NCBI GenBank assembly: GCA_026315105.1
Contig: CM048750.1
Location: 401,670,502-401,734,501, forward strand
DNA: 64,000 bases
Source: Locusta migratoria
Taxonomy: Eukaryota; Arthropoda; Insecta; Orthoptera; Acrididae
Reading direction: 5' to 3'
Shown here: one piece after another, positions 44,912-57,390 of the stretch
Numbering within the stretch: the stretch's first letter is position 1
How the letters are laid out: every line of letters begins with the position of its first letter
The notes under the pieces: generated by a model
The model's input: only the letters and a program-made list of their open reading frames with translations
Database searches by the model: none
Told to the model about the DNA's origin: nothing
Program-made: the position numbers and the translations under genes

Positions 44912-47517
44912 ATCACCCCGTCGTCGATTGGAAATTTTGATGGAGGATGAGGCAATTTTATTGACTCATTGACAGCAAACTTTTCTAATCTAACATCTGG
45001 TCTCCTTATGATCAAAACAGAAAAACTTGGGAATGTCACTCAAAATTTACACATTAAACTCAAATGAAATCACCTTAAAATACTAAGTCAGTGGAGATGC
45101 AAATGTGGCTGGTGAGATCACGGGGTTAGGACAACATACATCAACAATCCAAAATTACAAATAAACATAGATAAACAAATCATAAATACAGAACATACAC
45201 GATATGGAAAATAACACACAACTGTAAGATTCATTTAAAATGAAAATGCACATAACATTCCATATGCTACAGTGACAACATGTGTGAAATGGATCACTTG
45301 ATAAGTTGCTGAAGGCAAAGTGAAATCTTCAAGATGGCAGAAATGCTAAAAAACACAAATTCATAGAATGACACTTAAACAAACAAACAACATATATGAA
45401 ATGTTTCTAGAAAGAAGTAACATTGAAATATAGTTAAAATACAGCCATATCATCATTATTTCATATTCTTAATTTAAACAAGATAATTAAGAAAGATTAT
45501 ATTTTGTTTTAAAATTTGCAGATGGCAAAAGTCAGCACCATTCTGTGTCAAGGAGTTTCAGTCCTTGACATTAGTAGCACAATCATAAAAATCATATTTA
45601 ATGGATACATTGTTGGCATGGAATTGCTGAGAGCGACCAAAATGGATACATTCATTAAGAGGATCATAGAGGTGAGTTACACATCGCACTCTTAGAGCGT
45701 TCACTGTTTTTTACCATTTTAACACTCATTGTCGCACTTTTTGTGTCACTGTCATCCACTCAACACTGTCACACTCTCGGATGGGTTGTAGACTAGGGCC
45801 TTTGAAGGGAGAGGGAGACAATCTTCCATAGGTGACTTGGAGGACACTACACCCGCACATACAAGAAGATATCTTTGTTTTTGTTTCTTCCTGGTTGCAG
45901 TTCTTGATCCAAGGCTCTCACGATTGCTCGTCGTTTCTTCCTTCAGAGAATGTTTGGCCCTGCTAATGAGGCTACTTTCCTCATCTTCTTCTTCAAGGTG
46001 GTACAGTGCATTTTGCGACACTGCCCATCAGGTTAGGATTAGACCGTCTGTGAGTACCACTCGGCTTGGTACCATAATATTTTAATAGAATTTAATTAAT
46101 TACAGTTCATTCTACCAATACTCAGCTTTTCATAATTGATATGTAATAGGGGTTCTGCTCGCTGCAACATTATTCTCCTGGGGCGTCGTGGTAGAAATAC
46201 ATACTCGATATGTACAATTTTTCACTTCTTCTTTAATTTAAAACAAACTTCTCCTCCACCAAAACAATAGAACATCATAACAAAGCATCAGAACTTCGCT
46301 GACAGAACTTCCATTATAAAACAACAGACTGACGTAGCTTCCAGTGCACTTCAGAAAAGCCAAAAGTCGAACTCCCCCACACAAGGCAGTGAGGCAAATA
46401 TATAACATCGGCAATAATGACCTTACATCAAGCATTGTTCATAACAATTGAATATAGTAATTTACAATTAACGAACACAACAGTAAAACATTTCATGTAT
46501 ACAAAAATAATCACAATATAAAATGAAAACTATACATACAATAATTTTAGATGGCGCATGTATTTTTAAGATGAAATTTCCGATCTTTCTGTTAACAACA
46601 AAGTGCGATGTTAAATATCAATTAATTTGTTAATGAATACATCATACATGTTCCTAACATAAATTGGACTATCAATTATCTTCGCAAATCTGAAAATAGT
46701 TTCAAAATCACACGGCAGTCAATATATACAAAGAAATCAATATTGGTAATTAATGTAATAGTCGAAATAACACAATTAGCTGATCAACACAACTTTTTTA
46801 TGAGCCTAACATATATACAATTGCTATTTATTTTAATGTCTTTATGTGGATACAAAAGTTTTTTACCATTTGTCTGTCTATTTATTGAAATAACATACAA
46901 TGACGCAACTATTGTTTATAGAACTGTCTGGAAAGAAAATATATGAATCTCTTAATTAATGAAATTTATTACTTGTTTAATCACAGTATCACCGAGACAC
47001 TGTCCTACACTGATTCCTAGGCTGGCAATATCGTTTTTAACTTCACACGCAACATATATCACAACTGAACCACACGATTCTGAATCCAATGGAGACGGTA
47101 TCGTAGAATGACATTGAGATGAGAGAACCAGGCAGACGGTATCGTACAATAACATTGAGATGAGTGGGCCAGTAGTATCGTTACAGTACTCACATGCAGA
47201 TTGACCAATTAATTCGTAGAAGAAAGTTTGTAACACTGTCCTTCCAATGCCTGTTTCTTGCATACACAGCATGGAGTTAATTCATGTGCTGAGCAAAAAT
47301 TGAAAGACATTACGCCACAGCGTTAGTTGAGATGGAGGCCTCTAGTGTGAGGAATTACTGAGTTAATAGTTTAACAAGGGTCCTTGACCAGATGGGGGCG
47401 TCATGTTCAGAGAAAGAAATTCTTTTGTCATCTCATCCACATGCCATTGGGCTCAGCACGAGTGAGTGTTCTAGTGCTATTCAAATGTTTCTCAGAGTAA
47501 GGTGAAGGGTGTGACAC
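44912..47517. other. Unidentified segment between two GAAAGAC pieces
   Basis: 2.6 kb. A minus-strand reading 45752-46021 (89 residues, LEEEDEESSLISRAKHSLKE) is preceded by an acceptor-like GGGCAG and could be an exon of a transposon or host gene. Another minus reading is at 46952-47272. A short near-duplicated ACGGTATCGTA...AATGACATTGAGATGAG unit occurs at about 47094-47165. No family recognised. Confidence 0.35.
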
Positions 47518-47717
47518 AATGATAAATATTAGCTTAATAAAATCCCAGCAATATTAACACAGTATTACAGAAACTAACAGTAAAAAACATGAAATAAAAT
47601 GTTATTCCTCATGCTTCCGAACGAAAGGGCTTATCGTTTAGCAAAAAAGCCCATCTAGTGAATTTAGATAAATTACAAAATTAAAAACCTATGGAAGACG
47701 GCAGACAGCCGTCTTTC
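47518..47717 (-). mobile_element. GAAAGAC-family terminal piece (first about 200 bases)
   Basis: On the minus strand starts CGAAAGACGGCTGTCTGCCG at about 47718 and follows the 5' end of the family to TTTATCATTGTGTCA, where similarity stops. It abuts the resumed polymerase gene at about 47727. Confidence 0.8.
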
Positions 47718-47726
47718 GCCCTGTAT

Positions 47727-48430
47727 TTGGTAAATCAATGGAGAATATAAGAATTAGACAAGATATGAAATTAGTTTCAAATAGTAAAATATGTGAAGAA
47801 CTTGTAGCTAAGCCAAACTTTAATTGTAGAACAATATTTAATGAAAATCGTGCTGCTATTCATATTAATGAAAATAAAATAGCATTTGATAATCCTATTT
47901 ATGTTGGATTAAGTATACTTGTTTTATCTAAAGAATTAATGTACGATTTTCACTATAGAGTTATGAAACCTAAATATGGGGAAAATATTGAATTATGTTA
48001 TGAAGATACAGATAGTTATATTTACAATATTAAAACAAAAGATTTCTATGAAGATATGAAATCGATGATTGAATACTTTGATACAAGTGATTATCCAACA
48101 GTTATACATATGGTCTTCCACAAGTAAACAAGAAAGTAGTTTGTAAAATGAAAGATGAATGTAATGGAAAAGTAATGGAAGAATTTTGTGGTTCAAGAGC
48201 AAAAATGTATACTTATTAATTTGGTAATAAAATAGAGAAAAAATCTAAAGGAGTTAAGATATGTGTTGTTAAAACCAAAATAAGTTTAGAAGTTTATAAA
48301 GATTGTTTGTTTAACAATATAGATAATTTTTCTTAATTAAAAGTGAAAAACATGAAATCTTTACAATTCAAGTAAATAGAAAAGCACTAAGTCCTCATGA
48401 TAATAAGACATATGTGTTCGAAAATAAAAT
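47727..48430 (+). pseudogene. Polinton DNA polymerase B, last part
   Basis: The reading 47738-48127, 129 residues, begins MENIRIRQDMKL and contains YEDTDSYIY at about 47998-48020, the catalytic YxDTDS motif of family B polymerases (motif C), intact. After a frame change at about 48110: VVCKMKDECNGKVMEEFCGS and KGVKICVVK to about 48330, then stops. It continues the gene broken at 42470: the last residues before the break and the first after it fit consecutively. Confidence 0.85.
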
Positions 48431-48585
48431 AGATGCATAGAAATATAAAATATAAAATTTTTTACATATAAATTTAATAAAATTTTTATATATAAATGTA
48501 ATAAATTTTTTTCTATATAAATAGAGATTCTAATAAAAAAGCTCAAGAGTTTTAATATCTTGAAAGAGATTTAAAAAATTAGTGA

Positions 48586-48772
48586 GTTACAGATTAATGT
48601 TTTATATAACGTTACTGGATGTGAATACTTGAAAACTAGATCTGGTGAAACAATTTGTATGGAGCATAATAATGATTTTAATATAACTTTACCAGATAGA
48701 TGCCTGAAAATAATAAGTGGTTGGGATTTTGAAATAATTGAGAGAAGGACAAACTTAACTACAAAGGAATGA
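48586..48772 (+). CDS. Small Polinton ORF, unknown function
   Basis: Open without stop for about 62 codons between the polymerase and the right repeat, with no ATG near its start: INVLYNVTGCEYLKTRSGET, then DFNITLPDRCLKII. The pattern resembles a short family I recall from insect virus-like elements and suspect to be a single-strand DNA-binding beta-barrel, but this is weak. It may be partial at its 5' end. Confidence 0.35.
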
Positions 48773-48867
48773 AGAAACTTAAAAATAAAAGTAGTGTATT
48801 TCATGATATAGAATTCACAATGGGAAATATAAAAAAATACTTATATTCCTAAATAATTTTACTTTAT

Positions 48868-49438
48868 TTAAATGGACAATAGTAAGCTACAATTAAGACA
48901 GTGTACTGAATGCATGATAAAAAAAGTATTGGCGAATTTTATAGAGATAAATATCGAATAGGTGGACTTTGTTCTATATGTAAAGAATGCTGGAAAGAAT
49001 GTCAGAAAATTAAATATACATGTGAATGTCATAAAACTGTAAATAAGTCTTCCATCAAAAAACATTTACAAACAACAACTCATAATAATCTTATGGCTGC
49101 TAAAGCAGAAAGCAAATAATTTTATATATTAATTCTTTAATATAACTGTTTTCACAAAAGACAAAAATATGACAAATTTTGGGGCTAAGAAAAAGTTATA
49201 AAAATTATTTTTTTTAAATGTTATTTAAAATAATAGTTAATTCCCTTATATATCAATTACATTATATTGACCTATAGGAAATGTATGTAATATAAATGAT
49301 ATTATATTATAATTATTAATTATTAGGTGAAAGGGAAAGTAGATTCCTTTTGTATTTTCTTGATTACTAGGTCAATCTTGTGAAAAAAAATTGTGAGTAT
49401 TACCAAACAATTGTTATTTTTTATAAAACTGAGCTAGT
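48868..49438. repeat. Right terminal inverted repeat of Polinton P2
   Basis: Mirror of 31087-31660. It carries the open copy of the Cys-containing ORF and ends with GAGCTAGT. Confidence 0.85.
48872..49119 (+). CDS. Small cysteine-rich ORF inside the right inverted repeat
   Basis: Starts at ATG 48872 (MDNSKLQLRQCTECM) and, in an overlapping frame, 48910-49119 is open for 69 residues with GGLCSICKECW, CECHKT and KKHLQTTTHNN. The Cys pairs and the final His suggest zinc binding. The change of frame at about 48910-48950 implies one indel, so the protein is probably broken. The left repeat has a worse copy. Being in the repeat, it would be present twice in an intact element. Confidence 0.5.
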
Positions 49439-52400
49439 GAACCAATACATACCAAATGAATACACTATCATTGCAGACGGGAATTTCGTTGCCAACTGAA
49501 ACTTACTCAGCAACTGCATCCATATGTAAAATTTACCCAAGACAAAATTCAGTGAAAACATCAGGTACACTTTGTTACTTTTGAGTACACTTAGTGTGAA
49601 CTGTGAAATTAGTTTTTTGAATCCACATTCTTTTCAGACTGTGACTAACTTTGTTGTATCAACAAAATTTCTCTTAATCGTTCATCCTGAGGCATTGACA
49701 TACCTATAGTTTCGACATGGGGGGTGTCCAATACTGCCATTTAGAAAGCTAAAATATTTGTTTTCCTGTATCTTCGTTCATGCTATAATAAGGTATAACT
49801 TTTAACCCCTATAAAATCAATCAACTGCAAATTAAAAATTCTATAAACCAGTTGAAATCTATAAATACGCAAGTAAGACTGTAGGCAAATAATAATTAAT
49901 CTAAACACCTTTGCTTATTTAATCCACAATCGTATATTCTTATATTCTTCAAAACTGAAATGCCAAGATCACAGACTAATAATTGATTTATATATTGTGG
50001 GCATCTGCAGCTGTAGACTTCAGTCATATTGAATGAATACCACTTCACCTGTATGGTACTCTTTTATTTTCAACCAACTTGTTTTGTGGCATTACAGCCA
50101 CATCATCAGGGTTATCTGTATACAAGGAAGAGCAAATGCCACCAACAATTACGTTATGGTGTTTTACATTTGGCTACAGATATGTATTACCTTTTCTGTA
50201 GTTCAGATATGACTTTGTTCATGTTCTTCACTAAAATAAAGAACAAATATTCTGTTTCAAACTATGACTACATTTACTTTTATAGCTAAAATGGAATAAG
50301 TGTGGTAATACTAAATTCCACATAACACTTGTACTTAATCTATATACAAATGTACTACTATCATTGTGTCATTATAACAATCATTGTAATAGTATCTCCT
50401 TGTTTATGTTAAACTAATAACTAAGTCTATGTTTACAGTTAGTTGCTATGCATTTCACGGCATATTTACAAATAAGAACAAATGAACTTTTCAGAGAAAG
50501 CACAGTTATCTTTGAACAACTCAGAATCTTGCACAATACAGTTGTGTTCAATTAACAAGAGTGTGCAAAAACCTTTTAGAAAGAAATATGAAAAGAAAAT
50601 TGCCAGTGCTTTGCAGATATTTGGTCATGTTTGTTCTGGTATTTAGTGACTTTTGAAATGCACAGTCATTGGCATAGATCAGGTTTTGTTGACATTAGTG
50701 TCCAAGGTTTTTAATTATGACAGATTGATATCTATTTCAGCTTTTCTCCACAGTTAAGTTACATCATAAAATCAGAATTTAAATGGAGTATGTATCAGCT
50801 TGTATCAATTTTATATGTCATTATCTACCAAAAACCCTTTTTATCAAACAAATTGCCGATTAATACTCTTTAAAATACATTTATTCCACCACTTCCTACT
50901 GATCCTTACCACAATTTTGCATTCTATTAGTTATGAGATCTGTCATTTGACAAATTAGATTATGTGGCAATTTTTGATGATTTATTTCAGTCCCGTTAGC
51001 TCACGTAATCAGGTAGACTCAGTTTTTCGTTACAGAGGACATCAAACCCACGGACTGAACACACTGAGCCACACACACCAGCAACCTGCTGACCGAGCAC
51101 GGTGAACCACCACACTTGGCACGTTTCAAAGCACCGTTTACCATGTTGGTATACACCATAACGTAATTGTTGGTGGCATTTGCTCTTCTAAGTTTGTACA
51201 TCGTGAACAACTGCTAGAGTAATTTGTAATTCTCGTACCAATGATGGCACTTGTTAACTGGTAACATGACATTTTTAGACTTTAGAATATAATTCATTGT
51301 ACAAACATTTGGCTATAGAGATATATGGGTGGTGCATTATGTAGTTTGCGATGTACAAACAACCACTTGTTTTTGATAATTTTCAGTGTCCCACAGCATT
51401 AAAATGGCAAAACTTGAGTTATAATAAGACGTTCATCATATATAGAAAGGAAGATGACGTTTCCAAATGAGAGTTTCAGGCTAAGTTCCGGAAGAGGGAT
51501 GTCATGTGACTCATTTCCGAACGCCAAATGTAAGTTTTGTTCCTTCCAGGCTATAGTCATTCGTCCGAATGCCAAATAAACGTGTCTTTCCTACCAGGGT
51601 AGAGTCATTAGTAGCCACTACAGGCAAAGAAAATAAACTATCAAGACAATACAGGTGTTAATATCTTAACGGAAAAAGATAATGAAAATGTGGGAGACAT
51701 ATTAATATAAAAGTTTAAAGAGGTAAAAGATAAAAAAGTAGTATGTTTGTCGAATATAAAATAATTTTGGCTGTTTGTTAAAATACAGTCAGAGAGAATA
51801 TTATGTGTTGGGTGCACAGATATTATCGCAATAGTAGAGTGCTCATCGCATCGTCCATCATTTTTTATTATTTTTGTGCGAAATGTTTGCAAAAGATCAT
51901 AAAATAACAGGCAATCCAAAGTAGACTGAAAAACACGCCATTGCAATGTTTTGCTTTGTTCTTCGTCTTGTTCAATCCATTGCAGACGTTTGTTCATTTG
52001 TGATCGTGCTTCATCTTTGAGTTCGTGGCTCATTCAGTGTTTTTATTAGAGAAATCGTTCAGCCCAAGGACGATAGAATGAAGGGATGTGTCGTTATCTA
52101 TGCTGAGAACATTCATTGGTTAAAGCCAGGGGCCATGCTTTTGTGCCCAAAACAAGGATTTCTTGCTTATAATCGCGGGTGAATATTGTCCCCTTTAAAT
52201 AAAGCCACTAAACTGATACTTATATCGGAGTCTGCCAGTAGAAGGAGATTCCTAGAATGCTTATAATCGCATCCAGCAATACGAAAAATGTGCAAGGGAA
52301 TGAAAAACTGAAAATGCAACAGACCGATCTCTATCTATTTTTAGAGTAAATTAAGCCACTGGTCCCAAAAATTCACAGGATAAACAGCGGATCCTGTCGT

Positions 52401-54231
52401 AGTAAGACTCCTTACATATAACTGTTAGTTATTTAGATTGAATAATACGGTGCTGCACTTTGCCATCCGATCAATCTGTCTCTGTATGACACATCCTCGA
52501 AGAATACATCATGAATTGAAGGATGCATGGTACGTCTCGCCCATATCGAGGTTATTTGGCCCTTCACCTAGAAATATCATTCAAAAGCATAATTTGGATA
52601 ATGGCCTAGAGTCTTACTAGCACAGGATTCTGTTGCATTTTAAGTTTTTCATACTTCTGCTCAATTTTTCGTGTTGTTGGAAGTGATTGTAAGCATTCTA
52701 GGAATCTTCATCGGTTGACAGTCCCTTTACTCTTCGTTGGTACGTGCAGATTAGCCTTACGAGTTGTCTGTTGTCGTCATAAGATGCCTTACACTGCTTC
52801 TGCACTGCTATCAACATGTGCTCAGGTTCCTGTAGTTGATGATATAATTACCTAAAATATATTATAGTTTGTATTCTACATTGTTAAACTAACTTGGTAT
52901 GGATGGTATTAATAATACTGTGGTTAGTACAGTATCAGGCCCTAACTAATAGCTTGTATATACTATTTTTATCAGCTCTGTTTCTTCCTTAACGCTTGAT
53001 CTAACTTTCAGAGGATCGATGGTTAAGATACAGCAAAGCTATTGCGTATTGTACTTATCTGCGAATCGAAATGTCTTCTGTGTTGTGTTGTGTTGTGTGG
53101 TATCTAACTATCTGATCTATTCTTGTGATTTCATCTTAAACATAAAGGCATGGTTTGTCGAAAGAGTCATACAACATCACGTTATTCATGGATGTAAATG
53201 ATTCTGCACCTTCAATATTACACAAAAGCATAATTCGAAGAACATTCTCCTGTCTTAATAGAAAAGGGTTTGAAGGTTGTGATGTGGATTTATTTCATCT
53301 GTGGGTCTACTTACCTTACAAAAAAGGTAGAAGTGTGTATGTTGTGTTTTTTAAGTTATCATAGCTCTGTACATTTTTCGCAATGCAGGAGATGACATAA
53401 ACAACCTAGAAGGAATACTTATCTAAACCTTGATTTTTCCAGGGAAGCCAAAACAGTCTTGGTCCAACCCGCCACTGCCCGCACCGAAACTAAGTTTATT
53501 GTGCGGTATCTAAACCTTACTTTTCGATTGTATAAATTAGCCTATACATACAAATATAACTTGTTTGCTGTAGAGCATAAGACGAATGTTACTGGCTTTG
53601 TTGTGTGAGAGTATTGCTATAACGTTTACGCATATGTCAGTATTTGATTAGTATTGAGCTGCACTTTGACATATGGCACATCCTCCTCTACATCTTCCAT
53701 CCTCATATTGCCATCTGTTCTAAATGGCTAAGCGTTGAGTATGTTGGCTACTTGACCCACAAGAGATTCACCTGTGGTTGAAAGTTCTAGCCTGTCACTT
53801 AATTGCCATTAAGATATGGAACTTGTCGTGTAGCATGTATGAGCATTTTCAGGGCTATAGGGTTGTTAGAGTGTACAGAAGGAAGTGGTCAGAATCGGAA
53901 GAGTTGTACAATAACGTACTGGTTTTGATTTTAAATGGTTATTCGTATAGAACGAACATGCAAAAAGCATATTTCGACTAAAATTCAGGTGTCTTACTAG
54001 GTAAGGATCCGGTGGTTTTGATTTGTATTTATCCGATCTGTGGTTCGTTTTGTCCTCAAAAGGATTAGAGTTGGGTCTAATGTGTTGTAAGCTACTGTCG
54101 CATACTATCTTTTTTGTGATGTGGGAAGTGAGGTATAAGCATCCTGGGATTCTTTCCTGTTTGGGATGAGCCTGTACTCTTATTTCGTGTATATACACCG
54201 TCATTACGATGTGTGTGCTGTAGCTCATAAG
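49439..54231. other. Sparse sequence, mostly without recognised features
   Basis: Nearly 4.8 kb of AT-rich sequence with scattered short readings, the longest 130 residues on the minus strand at 51641-52033 (MSHELKDEARSQMNKRLQWI), which I do not recognise. The segment GAGCAAATGCCACCAACAAT at 50129-50150 recurs inverted at 51163-51185. The ultrashort unit at 53432-53506 lies here. Confidence 0.35.
53432..53506 (-). mobile_element. Ultrashort retroposon-like unit, copy 2
   Basis: A 75-nt insertion flanked by a perfect 12-nt duplication TATCTAAACCTT (53420-53431 and 53507-53518). On the minus strand it starts CCGCACAATAAACTTAGTTT, forming a stem with GTGCGG after about 16 bases, followed by a TTGGACCAAGACTGTTTTGG hairpin, and ends GGAAAAATC. 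Same ends as copy 1. Confidence 0.8.
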
Positions 54232-54243
54232 GTATCTGTAATA

Positions 54244-54441
54244 AAATGTTCAAATGTTTGTATAGCTTATGGGACTTAACTACGGGGTCATCAGTCCCTA
54301 AAGTTACAAACTACTTATGAACTATCTAATACTAAGCACGGCGCAAATATCCATGCCCGAGGGGGGATTCGAACCCCCGACCGTAGTGGCCGTGCAGACC
54401 GTGACTGGAGTGCCTCAGTCCCCTCAGCCACCACGGCCGGC
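54244..54441 (-). repeat. tRNA-derived SINE, minus strand
   Basis: Complete copy: head GCCGGCCGTGGTGGCTGAGG (complement), perfect B box GGTTCGAATCC, body and AACATTTGAACATTTTAT end. Target duplication GTATCTGTAATA / GTACCTGTAATA at 54232-54243 and 54442-54453. Confidence 0.95.
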
Positions 54442-54453
54442 GTACCTGTAATA

Positions 54454-55184
54454 GTTTGAATGTGCAACAGCTGTTTGTTGTAAGGACTTATAGCTTATCG
54501 AGTAGAGCGTTTCGGTTTTTCCGGTCTATAGAGCTAGGAGAAAATACAGGAAGACAGGTTACATTGTCAGAAGAGTTGTGCTTCGATTGGTAAAGTATCT
54601 GTTAGTTGGTCAGTTATTGGAGATGTGCTTCTGTGCTGTTCTAGTCTATAGCTAAGCAAACGTTGGTTTAAATTGATGTGTGATACATTGATGGTTGGAT
54701 TGGAGGTTGATTTATTATGTATATGTGCATGTTGTAGAAATTTCTTTCTTCTTCATATCGATTTTCTAAAAGCTATGTTTGATTTCTATAGTAGATACGA
54801 ACTGATGCGACTTTTTGTGTGTGTTTGTGTACAAAATAATTTGCAGACTTAGAAATATAAATGTTGTTTTTACTTCTTGCTGTAGTGCTCTGCGTTTCTT
54901 CTCTTGCAGGAGATGATGACTGTTAAAAATAGGTGACAGAGGTGACTATTGCTAGTGGGGTCTAAGGTTAATAGGGATAAACGATGTGGCTGACTTTTCC
55001 CATGGCTTGCAGTGCATGGATGCAATCAGACGATTGGTAGAATAAAATAAAATGTTAGGTATAACGCTGACTAAGGCTCTGTGAGCTTTCAGACTTTGGT
55101 GTTCAGTGTCGGCCTTGGGTAGGATGTTATGTGTTTAGTCTCTCTGGTGATGCCTGAGTCACGGTTCTCAGTATAGGCTAATCA
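54454..55184. other. No recognised feature
   Basis: About 730 bases with no gene or repeat that I recognise. Confidence 0.35.
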
Positions 55185-57105
55185 GACGAGTCGTTCCTGC
55201 CAATGATAGCGATACAAAAGCAGAGTTAATAAACATAGCTTTTAGAAACTCATTCACCGAAGAAGACGAAACCAATATTCCAGATTTCGAATTACAAACA
55301 GAGGCCAGAATCAATAACGTTGAAGCAGATATCCTTGAAGCAACTGAACAAGTCTTCTGGTCCGGACTGTATACCCATAAGATTTCTATCTCATTATGCT
55401 GAAGAGATAGCTCATTACTTAACAGCATTATACAACCGCTCTCTCAAAGAAGGATCTGTACCAAAAGACTGGAAAGTTGCACAGGTCACACCTATATTCA
55501 AGAAAGGCAGTAGGAGTAACCCACTACACGACAAGCCTATTTCATTGACGTAATTTGCAGCAGGATTTTGGAACATATCCTGTAGTCAAATATTATGAAT
55601 TATCACGAACAGAATTATCTATTGACCCAAGGTCAATACGGATTTAGAAACTATTGTCCATGCGACACACAACTAGCTCTTTACTAACACGAAGTGATGA
55701 GTGCTATTGACAAGGGTTCTCAAATTGATTCCGTATTTCGTGATTTCCAGAAGGCTTTTGACACCGTACCTTACAAACGGCTTTTAATCAAATTGCGCGG
55801 TTATGGTATGTCACCCCAAATTTGCGACTGGATAGAGGATTTCCTGTCAGAAAAGATACAGTTTGTAGTAATCGATGGTAAGGCATTGACTAAAACAGAG
55901 TTGATATCCGGCATTCCACAGGGTAGTGTCATTGGTACTCTGCAGTTCCATATTTACATAAACGATTTGGGAGAAAATCTAAGTAGCTGTCTTAGGTTGT
56001 TTGCAGATGATGTCGTCATTTACCGGCAAGTAAAATCATCTGAAGATCAAAACCAACTGCAGAACTATCTAAATAAGTTATCACTACGGTGTAAAAATTG
56101 GCAATTGAGTCTAAATAATGCGAAGTGTGAAGTCGTCCACATAAGTACGAAAAGAAATCCGTTTAAACTTTGTTTACAAGATAAATCAATGAAACGTGAA
56201 GGCCGTAAAATCCTCAAAAATCTAGGAATTACTATTACTTCAGACTTAAACTGGAAAGAACACGTAGCTAACGTAGTGGGAAAGGCGAACCAGAGACTGC
56301 GTTTTATTGGCAGAACCCTTAAAAGATGCAACAGAACTACTAAAGAAACTGCATACACTACGTTTGTCCATCCTTTTTGGAGTATTGCAGCCCAGTGTGG
56401 GATTCGTATCATGTGGGTTTGACGGAGGACATCGAAAAAGTTCAAAGAAGGGCTGCTCGTTTTGTATTGTTACGATACAGAGGAGACAGCGTAACGGAAA
56501 TGATACAGGACCTGGGAAGGGAATCATTACAACAACGTATTATTTGTGGAGCAAATCCATGGACATACTGTAGAAGCCTCTTCAAAGAACTGGGTATATT
56601 AACTACTGCCTCTCAGTATATTTATTCCTTAATGAAATTTGTCATAAATAATATATCCCTTTTACCAACAAACAGCTCAGTTCATACATACAATACTAGG
56701 AATAAAAATTATCTACACAAGGACTTGAAAGCACTTACTTTAGTTCAAAGAGGGGTCCACTACTCAGGAACACACATTTCCAATAATTTACCATCAAGTA
56801 TAAAGAATTTAGCTACAAATAAAGATCAGTTTAAGAGGAACCTAAAAGACTTTCTAGCGACCAACTCATTCTACTCCATTAGTGAATTTCTAAATTGTAC
56901 CAAATACTGCATGTAATGATACTATGTTAGTATTATTATATTATCAGAAAAAAACCTTAAAAATGTATGTATCTGTATTTATATTATTAGCATTATCTAT
57001 TATTCAACTTGTAAATTTTGTTTCTTGACATGTTCCACATCCACGAGGATCTCCTCAACATGGATCTATGGAACGAAAAACTAATCTAATCTAATCTAAC
57101 GGCGG
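55185..57105 (+). mobile_element. LINE family B (CR1/Jockey-like), 5'-truncated, plus strand
   Basis: Begins within the ORF2 region (about 55185) and ends with CTAATCTAATCTAATCTAA (about 57079-57098), a short-repeat 3' tail. Related to family A by its C-terminal domain. No endonuclease is present. Confidence 0.85.
55200..56916 (+). pseudogene. LINE reverse transcriptase with C-terminal domain
   Basis: 55320-55553: SSGPDCIPIRF, then YNRSLKEGSVPKDWKVAQVT and FKKGSRS, the RT start. 55694-56422: DSVFRDFQKAFDTVPYKRLL, GIPQGSVIGTLQF, and the catalytic LRLFADDVVIYR, then the thumb and NQRLRFIGRTLKRCN. The frame changes at about 56380 and the rest (56377-56916) runs VEYCSPVWDSYH-like MEYCSPVWDSYHVGL and to a stop at 56916. 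Three frames in all, so inactive, but the active-site acids are kept. Confidence 0.85.
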
Positions 57106-57127
57106 TTATCGCTGTGGTGTAGGCTAC

Positions 57128-57390
57128 TTACGAAACTCCAATCACCAACATTCTCCTCCAAATGCGAAAATATAATGTTGACTCCCACCTACATAGGTAG
57201 AAATGATCATCAGAATAAAATACGAGAAATCAGAACTCGATGGGAGAGAGGTATTCTTTCATCCCACACGCTATTCGAGAGTGGAATGGGAGATGAATAG
57301 TATAAAGGTGGTTCGATGAACCCTCTGCCAGGCACTTAAATGTGATTTGCAGAGTATCCAATGTAGATGTAGATATAGATGTCGTTGCAA
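57128..57390 (+). repeat. LINE family A 3' end, plus strand
   Basis: C-terminal coding piece (with RWERGILSSHTLFESGMGDE) followed by GGTGGTTCGATGAACCCTCT, AGAGTATCCAATG and a TAGATGTAGATATAGATG tail. The tail differs from the copies at 9.9 and 26.1 kb. Confidence 0.8.

Larger units (their letters stand above)
31087..49438. mobile_element. Polinton/Maverick element P2, both ends present, decayed
   Basis: Bounded by long inverted repeats (31087-31660 and 48868-49438) whose outermost bases are ACTAGCTCAATTTTATAAAA and the complement (TTATAAAACTGAGCTAGT). Inside are the major capsid and penton-like genes (minus), ATPase (plus), BRO-N gene (minus) and DNA polymerase B (plus), the core set of this class. 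Later insertions: SINE, unidentified 1.5-kb segment, MULE relic, and a 5.2-kb composite. No integrase or protease is seen. A clean 6-nt target duplication is not evident. Confidence 0.9.

Noticed and set aside
31081..49445. A 6-nt target duplication for Polinton P2
   Set aside because: Trying different end positions around ACTAGCTC...GAGCTAGT gave at best three of six matching bases, so none is reported.
50990..51120. tRNA-like look of CCCGTTAGCTCACGTAATCAGG
   Set aside because: No B box and no foldable cloverleaf could be found nearby.
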